Shown here: positions 58,184 to 64,000 of the stretch, in pieces | Layout of the letters: each line of letters begins with the position of its first letter | Numbering within the stretch: the stretch's first letter is position 1 | Assembly: GCF_004297405.1 (NCBI RefSeq) | Contig: NZ_SCVC01000003.1 | Coordinates: forward strand, 1-64,000 | DNA: 64,000 nucleotides | Direction of reading: 5' to 3' | Source: Reyranella sp. | GTDB taxonomy: Bacteria; Pseudomonadota; Alphaproteobacteria; Reyranellales; Reyranellaceae | Translations under genes and position numbers: made by a program | The notes under the pieces: model-generated | Databases searched by the model: none | Seen by the model: only the letters and a program-made list of their open reading frames with translations | What the model was told of the DNA's origin: nothing

Positions 58184-59044
58184 ATGCCGACCAAGATCGA
58201 GAAGGATACGCTGTCGGGCCAGAACACGACTGGCCACGAGTGGGATGGCGTCAAGGAACTGAACACGCCACTGCCGACCTGGTGGATCTATACCTTCTAC
58301 GCCACGGTGGTGTTCGCCATCGTCTACTGCGCCCTCTACCCGTCCTGGCCGTGGCTGAACGGCCACGCGAAGGGCATGCTGGGTTACTGGAGCCGTGCCG
58401 AGCTTACCCAGGAGCTCGATGCCCAGGCCAAGGCACGCTCAGGCTTCGTCGATCGCATTCGGGCCACTTCGCTCGCCGATATCGCCAAGGAACCGGAGCT
58501 CTTCAACTTCGCGATGGCTGGCGGTCGCTCGGCTTTCCAGACGAACTGCATGCAGTGCCACGGCGCCGGTGGTGCGGGCAGCCGCGGATTCCCCAACCTA
58601 GTGGACGACGACTGGATCTGGGGCGGCAGTCTCGAGCAGATCCGCGCCACGATCGAGCACGGCATCCGCAATACCGACGACAAGTCCCGCCAGTCGATGA
58701 TGCCGCGCTTCGGCGTCGACGGCCTGCTGACGGGCACCCAGGTCGCCGCGGTAACGGACTATGTGCTGAGCCTGTCCGGCAAGGCGAAAGCCACACCGGA
58801 AGGCACGCAGCTCTTCCAGGAACAGTGCGCGGCCTGCCACGGCCCCGACGGAAAGGGCAACCAGGAGCTTGGCGCGCCCAGCCTCGCGGACGGGATCTGG
58901 CTCTATGGCGGCGATCGTGATGCGATCTACCGGTCGATCTTCTACGCCCGCAACGGCAGCATGCCGGCCTGGGCCGGACGCCTCGACGAAGCGACCATCA
59001 AGATGCTCACGATCTACGTCCACGCGCTGGGCGGCGGCCGCTAG
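58184..59044 (+). CDS. ccoP: cbb3-type cytochrome c oxidase subunit III (di-haem)
   Basis: The 286-residue protein has an N-terminal helix (TWWIYTFYATVVFAIVYC) and two haem c motifs, C122-MQ-C125-H126 and C215-AA-C218-H219, each in a cytochrome c domain. It takes electrons from soluble cytochrome c. The length and two-haem layout match CcoP. It is preceded by ccoQ and followed by ccoG after 18 bases. Confidence 0.97.
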   Translation: MPTKIEKDTLSGQNTTGHEWDGVKELNTPLPTWWIYTFYATVVFAIVYCALYPSWPWLNGHAKGMLGYWSRAELTQELDAQAKARSGFVDRIRATSLADIAKEPELFNFAMAGGRSAFQTNCMQCHGAGGAGSRGFPNLVDDDWIWGGSLEQIRATIEHGIRNTDDKSRQSMMPRFGVDGLLTGTQVAAVTDYVLSLSGKAKATPEGTQLFQEQCAACHGPDGKGNQELGAPSLADGIWLYGGDRDAIYRSIFYARNGSMPAWAGRLDEATIKMLTIYVHALGGGR

Positions 59045-59062
59045 GCAGTATGCGGGCGGATC

Positions 59063-60550
59063 ATGGGTATCGACACAAAGGTCCGGGATGACGAAGCGGT
59101 CTCGCTCGCCGCACAGAAGGCCGAGCTGCCGCTTTACGTCACCCGGATCAAGGTTTACCCGCGCGCGATTGCCGGCCAGTGGCGGCGAATCAAATGGGCC
59201 GTCCTCGTCCTGCTGCTCGGCCTCTACTATCTGGTGCCCTGGCTGCGCTGGGACCGCGGACCCAATGCACCCGCCCAGGCGATCCTGATCGACCTCGATG
59301 GCCGGCGCGGCTGGTTCTTCGACGTCGTCATCTGGCCGCAGGAAGTCTATTTCGTCACCGGCCTCCTGATTCTGGCCTCGCTCGGCCTGTTCTTCGCCTC
59401 ATCCCTGTTCGGACGTGTGTGGTGCGGCTTCACTTGTCCGCAGACCGTCTGGACTGATCTCTTCATGCTGGTCGAACGCTGGATCGAAGGCGATCGCAAT
59501 GAGCGCATGCGCTTCGACCGCCAGCCGATGTCGGCAACCAAGGCCGCCCGCAAGGGCTTGAAGCATATCGCTTGGCTTGTCATCGCAGCGGCGACGGGCG
59601 GCGCCTGGGTGTTCTACTACGTCGACGCTCCGACCACGCTGATCAAGATCTTCCGCGGTGAGGCCTCACTCGAAGTCTACACCTTCGTCGGATTGTTCAC
59701 CGCGACCACCTACGTCCTGGCAGGTTGGGCGCGCGAGCAGGTCTGCACCTACATGTGTCCCTGGCCGCGCTTCCAGGCAGCGATGCTCGACGAACAGAGC
59801 CTGAGCGTCACCTATCAGAAGTGGCGCGGCGAACAACGCGGCAAGCACAAGGCCGGCGATACCTGGGACGGTCGCGGCGACTGCGTCGACTGCCGGCTGT
59901 GCGTTGCCGTCTGCCCGACAGGCATCGACATCCGCGATGGCCAGCAGATCGAATGCATTGGGTGTGGCCTCTGCATCGACGCCTGCACCCAGACCATGGA
60001 CAAGGTCGGCCGGCCGCTCGGCCTCATCTGCTGGGACACCTTGGCCAACCAGCATGCCAAGGAGAGCAGCGCGACCAAAGGCACTGGCCGCGTGGCGTGG
60101 CGGCCGCTACGGCCGCGCACCCTGCTCTATGCGGGCCTGCTCTGCCTCGTGTCGGCAATCATGCTGGTGGCGTTCCTGCTGCGCAGCGACGCAGAATTGA
60201 CGGTACAGCGCGACCGCAGCCCGAACTATGTCCGTTTGTCCAACGGTGACATTCGCAACTCCTATACCCTCAAGATCCTGAACAAGCGCCGCGAAGAGGC
60301 TCACTTCCGGCTCTCCATCGAAGGCCTGCCTTCGGCCGTGCTGGGATTCGTCGGCGCCGATGCTGACGGTGCGTCGGGAGCCACGACCTTGGCTGTGCAC
60401 CCCGACATGGTCGGCACCTTCCGGGTGCTTGTCACGGTTCCGTCGAAGGAGGCGCCCGCGGGCTCCAAGCCCATCACGTTCGAAGTGCGCGAGACGTCAC
60501 AGGCCCGCCGAGCCTCGCACGATGCCGTCTTTGTCGGACCTGTCCGTTAA
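59063..60550 (+). CDS. ccoG: Cytochrome cbb3 maturation protein CcoG (FixG/RdxA, 4Fe-4S)
   Basis: The 495-residue membrane protein has several spans near the N terminus, CGFTCPQTVWTD, CTYMCPWPRFQ, two [4Fe-4S] ferredoxin motifs (CVDCRLCVAVCPTGIDIRD and CIGCGLCIDACTQT) and a C-terminal immunoglobulin-like domain. CcoG is required for copper reduction and cbb3 assembly, and is the old FixG. ATG 59063 starts 18 bases after ccoP. Confidence 0.97.
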   Translation: MGIDTKVRDDEAVSLAAQKAELPLYVTRIKVYPRAIAGQWRRIKWAVLVLLLGLYYLVPWLRWDRGPNAPAQAILIDLDGRRGWFFDVVIWPQEVYFVTGLLILASLGLFFASSLFGRVWCGFTCPQTVWTDLFMLVERWIEGDRNERMRFDRQPMSATKAARKGLKHIAWLVIAAATGGAWVFYYVDAPTTLIKIFRGEASLEVYTFVGLFTATTYVLAGWAREQVCTYMCPWPRFQAAMLDEQSLSVTYQKWRGEQRGKHKAGDTWDGRGDCVDCRLCVAVCPTGIDIRDGQQIECIGCGLCIDACTQTMDKVGRPLGLICWDTLANQHAKESSATKGTGRVAWRPLRPRTLLYAGLLCLVSAIMLVAFLLRSDAELTVQRDRSPNYVRLSNGDIRNSYTLKILNKRREEAHFRLSIEGLPSAVLGFVGADADGASGATTLAVHPDMVGTFRVLVTVPSKEAPAGSKPITFEVRETSQARRASHDAVFVGPVR

Positions 60551-60562
60551 AGGAGCTTGCCG

Positions 60563-61039
60563 ATGAGCACTACTCTCGCGTCGCGCGGTCGCTACATTCC
60601 CTGGCTCTTCGTCCTGGGGTTCATGCTCGTCGTCGCGGTCAACGGCACCATGATCTGGTTTGCCGTGGGGTCATTCTCGGGCCTCTATACGCCCAAGCCC
60701 CGCGATCGTGGGCTGCGTTACAACGACGTCCTCACCGCCCAGCAAAGCCGGGATATTCTAGGATGGCGCATCGAATCGAGGTGGCAACCGGAGAGCCATC
60801 GGCTCGACCTCACCTTGTTAGATCGCGACGGTCGGCCACTCACCAACGCTCACGCTACCGTCGAACTGGTCCGACCCACGGAAAAGCGACCACCGCTCGC
60901 CATCGCCATGGCCATTGTCGGGCCGGGACAGCTCGCCGGGACGGTGGACCTGCCAGCCCGCGGGAACTGGGACATCGACATCGTGATCGAGCGAGACGGC
61001 CAGCGCTTCGCGCAGACGCGCCGGATGTTCCTGCAATGA
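60563..61039 (+). CDS. ccoH: Cytochrome cbb3 assembly protein CcoH (FixH)
   Basis: The 158-residue protein has one N-terminal helix (YIPWLFVLGFMLVVAVNGTMIWFAV) and the FixH periplasmic beta domain (GWRIESRWQPESHRLDLTLLDRDG). It is encoded between ccoG and ccoI. ATG 60563 with AGGAG 7 bases upstream is preferred over a TTG at 60557. The stop overlaps the ccoI start by ATGA. Confidence 0.93.
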   Translation: MSTTLASRGRYIPWLFVLGFMLVVAVNGTMIWFAVGSFSGLYTPKPRDRGLRYNDVLTAQQSRDILGWRIESRWQPESHRLDLTLLDRDGRPLTNAHATVELVRPTEKRPPLAIAMAIVGPGQLAGTVDLPARGNWDIDIVIERDGQRFAQTRRMFLQ

Positions 61040-63423
61040 CTGACGCCGCCCTGTTCGCGCCCTCGTCCGTCGCACCGGCAGAGCGGACCTGCGCGCACTG
61101 TGGCGAGGTCTTACGCGGACTCTCCGACAGCAAGTTCTGTTGCGCCGGATGCGCCGGCGCGCACGCCATCATCGGAGCGGCCGGCCTCGCTTCCTTCTAC
61201 CGGCGCCTGGAGGAGCGGCATGCCCGCCGGCCGGAGCCGCTCGAAACCGACTTCGCCGGCCATGCACACGTGACTGGCCGAAACGAGGCAACGCTCGACC
61301 TGCTGGTCGAAGGTCTCGATTGCGCTGCTTGTGTCTGGCTGATCGAGAGCCTGTTGGCGCGCAATCCGGCCATCACCAAGGCTCGCGTACATCTCTCGAC
61401 GCGGCGCCTTTCTCTTGGATGGCGCGGCCCCGCCAAGGACGCCAATGCCCATGCTGGCCTCGTCGCTGCCCTCGGCTTCCGAGTGGCACCCTACGATATC
61501 GTCGCGGCCTCTGCCGACGACGATCGCGCCTCTCGCGATCTGCTGCGCGCACTCGGCATCGCAGGATTTGCCGCAGCCAACGTCATGCTGTTGTCGGTGG
61601 CTGTCTGGTCAGGCCATGACGGCTCCATGGGCGAGGCAACACGAACCCTCTTCCATTGGCTTTCGGCTGCCATCGCCCTGCCGGCTGTCGCCTATGCAGG
61701 CCGACCTTTCTTCGGTTCGGCGATCACCGCCCTGAAGGCTGGCCGCACCAACATGGACGTTCCGATCTCGATTGGCGTTGTCCTGGCCTGCGTCGTCAGC
61801 CTGCACGAAGCCTGGGTCGGCAGGCCACATGCCTATTTCGATTCGGCGATCACGCTGCTTTTCTTCCTACTGGTCGGCCGCTACCTCGATCGTCGCGCCC
61901 GCGGCCGCGCACGCCATGCTGTGCGCGCGTTGCTGGCGCTGACGGCCCGCAGCGTCACGGTTATCTCAGCCGACGGCAACACGGCCGCGCGCCGTGTCGA
62001 CGCACTCACGCCAGGCGATGTGCTGTTGGTGGCGGCTGGCGAGCGTCTGGGCGCCGATGGTGTCGTCAGCGAAGGGAGGTCGTCGCTCGATGCTGCCCTG
62101 ATCAGCGGCGAAAGCGTGCCACAGGCTGTCGAGCCGGGCGTTCAGGTGTTCGCAGGCATGGTCAATCTCGGGGCGCCGATCCGTGTACGAGTGACCGCTG
62201 CCGGCGACCGCACGCTGCTGGCCGAAATCGTCCGGCTCGTCGAAGCTGCCGAACGCGGGCGGTCTCGCTTCACCGCGATCGCCGACCGTGTCGCGCGCGC
62301 CTACGCGCCGGTCGTGCATGTTACAGCACTGCTGACCTTCCTTGGCTGGATGTTGCTGGGAGATCTTGCCTGGGACCGCGCTCTGCTGATCGCGACAGCG
62401 GTGCTGATCATCACCTGCCCCTGCGCGCTCGCCCTCGCCGTGCCGGTCGTACAGGTTGTGGCAGGCACGCGCCTGTTGCGCTCGGGTGTGCTGCTCCTCT
62501 CGCCCACGGCACTCGAACGCCTGGCGCAGGTCGACCATGTCGTCTTCGACAAGACCGGGACCCTGACCCTGGGACGGCCCGAACTGGTTGATGGTCCGGC
62601 CGACCTTGAAATTCGGCGTCGCGCCGCCGCGTTGGCGGCAAATTCCCGTCACCCTCTGGCCCGAGCGCTCTTGCGAGCCATACCGGACGCAACCGCCGTC
62701 TCGAACGTCGTCGAATATCCTGGCGAAGGCCTGCAAAGCGGCAACACGCAGCTTGGGTCAGCGAGGTTCTGCGGCATCGACAGCCCTGTCGACGATGGCT
62801 GCTCCGAACTCTGGTACGCCGAGCCAGACCGTAAGCCGGTTCGATTTGCCTTTGCCGATCGACTTCGTCCCGACGCCACAAGCTCCGTTGCGGCATTGCA
62901 TCGCGACGGCCTTACGGTCGAACTGCTCTCGGGTGACCGGCCAGCCGCCGTGGCGGACGCCGCACGTACTGCAGGCTTCGATGTCTGGCATGCCGAAGTG
63001 ACGCCAGCCGCCAAGGCACAACACCTGGCCGGCCTCGCGGCGCAGAGCAAACGCGTGCTCATGGTCGGCGACGGGCTGAACGATGCGCCAGCCCTTGCCG
63101 CCGCGCATGCGTCGATCTCCCCAACGACAGCTGCTGAAGCGACGCAGAATGCCGCCGATGCCGTTTTCCAGGGTGATGCGCTGCAGCCGGTCGTCGAAAC
63201 GCTTCACGTGGCGCGCCGCGCCAATCGCCTGATGCGTCAGAACCTGGCACTGGCTCTGTTCTACAACCTCGCTGCGGTGCCGCTCGCGATCCTGGGCGAC
63301 GTCACGCCGCTGATCGCCGCCGTGGCGATGTCTTCGTCCTCGCTGCTGGTGATCGGCAACTCGTTGCGCCTCGGTGCCCGTCCGCGCTCCCCACGGCTTC
63401 CCGACTTCCGGCAGGTGCACTGA
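61036..63423 (+). CDS. ccoI: Copper-exporting P-type ATPase for cbb3 oxidase (CcoI/FixI)
   Basis: The 795-residue P1B ATPase has an N-terminal cysteine-rich zinc-ribbon-like part (C19, C22, C35, C36, C39), an HMA domain with C96-x2-C99 (GLDCAAC), the transmembrane copper motif CPC (ITCPCALALAVP), the phosphorylation site DKTGTLTLG and GDGLNDAPAL. It moves copper to the periplasm for CuB loading. The ATG overlaps the ccoH stop. The large ORF start to the left is antisense/extension and not used. Confidence 0.97.
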   Translation: MTDAALFAPSSVAPAERTCAHCGEVLRGLSDSKFCCAGCAGAHAIIGAAGLASFYRRLEERHARRPEPLETDFAGHAHVTGRNEATLDLLVEGLDCAACVWLIESLLARNPAITKARVHLSTRRLSLGWRGPAKDANAHAGLVAALGFRVAPYDIVAASADDDRASRDLLRALGIAGFAAANVMLLSVAVWSGHDGSMGEATRTLFHWLSAAIALPAVAYAGRPFFGSAITALKAGRTNMDVPISIGVVLACVVSLHEAWVGRPHAYFDSAITLLFFLLVGRYLDRRARGRARHAVRALLALTARSVTVISADGNTAARRVDALTPGDVLLVAAGERLGADGVVSEGRSSLDAALISGESVPQAVEPGVQVFAGMVNLGAPIRVRVTAAGDRTLLAEIVRLVEAAERGRSRFTAIADRVARAYAPVVHVTALLTFLGWMLLGDLAWDRALLIATAVLIITCPCALALAVPVVQVVAGTRLLRSGVLLLSPTALERLAQVDHVVFDKTGTLTLGRPELVDGPADLEIRRRAAALAANSRHPLARALLRAIPDATAVSNVVEYPGEGLQSGNTQLGSARFCGIDSPVDDGCSELWYAEPDRKPVRFAFADRLRPDATSSVAALHRDGLTVELLSGDRPAAVADAARTAGFDVWHAEVTPAAKAQHLAGLAAQSKRVLMVGDGLNDAPALAAAHASISPTTAAEATQNAADAVFQGDALQPVVETLHVARRANRLMRQNLALALFYNLAAVPLAILGDVTPLIAAVAMSSSSLLVIGNSLRLGARPRSPRLPDFRQVH

Positions 63424-63563
63424 TGGACAGCCTGCTCATTCTCGTACCGGCGGCCCTCTTCTTCGGTCTGTTGGCTCTGGCAGCCTTTCTCTGGGCGCTG
63501 CGCAACGGTCAATATGACGACCCGGACGGGTCTGCCGGCCGCATCCTGTTCGACGACGATTGA
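63423..63563 (+). CDS. ccoS: cbb3-type cytochrome oxidase assembly protein CcoS
   Basis: The 46-residue protein has one helix (LLILVPAALFFGLLALAAFLWAL), a basic segment and the CcoS pattern NGQYDDPDGSAGRILFDDD. Its ATG shares one base with the ccoI stop (TGATG). CcoS is needed for haem b insertion into CcoN. It is below the size of most gene callers but is in the expected place at the end of the operon. Confidence 0.93.
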   Translation: MDSLLILVPAALFFGLLALAAFLWALRNGQYDDPDGSAGRILFDDD

Positions 63564-63573
63564 GGAGAGAAAG

Positions 63574-63768
63574 ATGTCTCATTGGATTATGGGCGTATTC
63601 GTAGGCCTTCTCGGCCTCGCCGGCCTGTTCATGGCCGGCGCGGCACGCGACAGCAGCATCCTGGCTTTTGGCCTCGCCCTCTCGCTGTTCGCCATCCTGT
63701 TCTGCTGGTGGATGATCAAGACGGCCTACGACGAAGCCGAAGGGAGTGACGCGCAGCGTGAGGCTTAG
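63574..63768 (+). CDS. Small membrane protein after ccoS
   Basis: The 64-residue product has two hydrophobic spans (MGVFVGLLGLAGLFMAGA and ILAFGLALSLFAILFCWWMI) and a charged C-terminal tail (KTAYDEAEGSDAQREA). GAGGAGA precedes ATG 63574, 10 bases after the ccoS stop. Similar small proteins are found at the end of cco operons. Its last 53 bases overlap the convergent PepSY gene. Confidence 0.75.
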   Translation: MSHWIMGVFVGLLGLAGLFMAGAARDSSILAFGLALSLFAILFCWWMIKTAYDEAEGSDAQREA

Positions 63769-64000
63769 CGGCGCGATGCTGGAGCGTCCATGCGGTCAGC
63801 GCTGCAATCGCCGCGCCGACCAGCAGCAGTAGATCCATGCCAGCGATGGGCCAGAGATGACGGTAAGACAGGCTGCGTAGGGGGTGATCACCGGTGGTGA
63901 TCCAGTTCAGCAACACCGCAGAGAGGGCGAATATGGTGATGGCCCAGCAGTGCTCGACCCAGGCTAGGCCCGGTCTTAACCATGCATGGGCGAAGGTCGC
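63716..64000 (-). CDS. PepSY-associated transmembrane protein, C-terminal fragment
   Basis: The visible 94 residues, read from the window edge (ATFAHAWLRPGLAWVEHCWA...) to a TGA at 63716-63718, are the last two membrane spans of a protein like the one at 27162-28715 (WVATFAHAWLRPGRAWIDLCWIA, VLLNALTTGDHLARSI). The remainder lies beyond the window. A second iron or copper uptake set may therefore begin to the right. It overlaps the small membrane protein gene by 53 bases tail to tail. Confidence 0.75.
   Translation of the reverse strand, partial: ATFAHAWLRPGLAWVEHCWAITIFALSAVLLNWITTGDHPLRSLSYRHLWPIAGMDLLLLVGAAIAALTAWTLQHRAAKPHAARHSLRLRRRPS

Noticed and set aside
1..64000. CRISPR arrays, insertion sequences, prophage and tRNA-linked islands
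   Set aside because: No regularly spaced repeats, transposase or integrase-like proteins, terminal repeats or tRNA-like clover-leaf sequences were recognised in any gap.

Overview
The window is GC-rich chromosomal DNA of a free-living proteobacterium, most likely an alphaproteobacterium. The clearest evidence is an oxygen-sensing FixL-FixJ-FixK cascade next to a complete ccoNOQPGHIS (cbb3 oxidase) locus. A Reyranella-like or other Rhodospirillales/Hyphomicrobiales origin is only a guess. Codons are tightly used, genes often overlap by 4 nt, and I see no tRNA, rRNA, CRISPR array, insertion sequence or phage gene. No stretch of more than 300 bases lacks a gene.

Left part (1-9.8 kb): the end of a class V aminotransferase, then assimilatory nitrite reductase nirBD behind a sigma54-like promoter and a leader that looks like an ANTAR (NasT-type) antitermination target. 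Next come a beta-carbonic anhydrase and several small catabolic units (enoyl-CoA hydratases, an amidohydrolase, a 2-keto-4-pentenoate hydratase-like enzyme), a DUF4198 protein and a beta-class GST. Middle-left (9.9-26.3 kb): a TetR regulator, a carotenoid oxygenase, a MaoC/FAS1-dehydratase/TctC operon facing an IclR regulator across a 10-bp inverted repeat, an SDR enzyme, a beta-lactamase-like pseudoenzyme fused to DUF302, a MocR regulator facing a PPOX flavoprotein, a DUF2239/GIY-YIG divergent pair, a serine-glyoxylate-type aminotransferase, acyl-CoA dehydrogenase, luciferase-like monooxygenase and a solitary amino-acid binding protein.

Iron uptake (26.4-33.2 kb, all minus strand): ECF sigma factor, FecR-type anti-sigma, TonB receptor with a signalling domain, a DUF3649-like membrane protein, a PepSY membrane protein and a DUF4198 protein. 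A Fur-box-like palindrome lies at the sigma-factor promoter. Amide/amine region (33.3-43.4 kb): amidase plus a complete urea/amide-type ABC importer, a cytoplasmic AmiC-like binding protein, a MarR regulator with a palindromic operator, and a copper amine oxidase. These parts together suggest uptake and hydrolysis of amides and oxidation of amines for nitrogen. An IclR/TctC/acyl-CoA dehydrogenase block (44.5-47.9 kb) follows with a 15-bp motif repeated in two promoters.

Micro-oxic region (48-64 kb): fixK, fixJ, fixL, a small conserved protein, hemN and a universal stress protein form a minus-strand operon preceded by a FixK box. Diverging from it are a TauE/SafE membrane protein, DUF2189 and ccoNOQPGHIS with its own FixK box. 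A FixJ-site-like sequence precedes fixK. FixL would sense oxygen and FixJ would activate fixK; FixK would then activate the oxidase, the anaerobic haem step and its own upstream operon, closing a feedback loop. The right edge cuts a second PepSY membrane protein.
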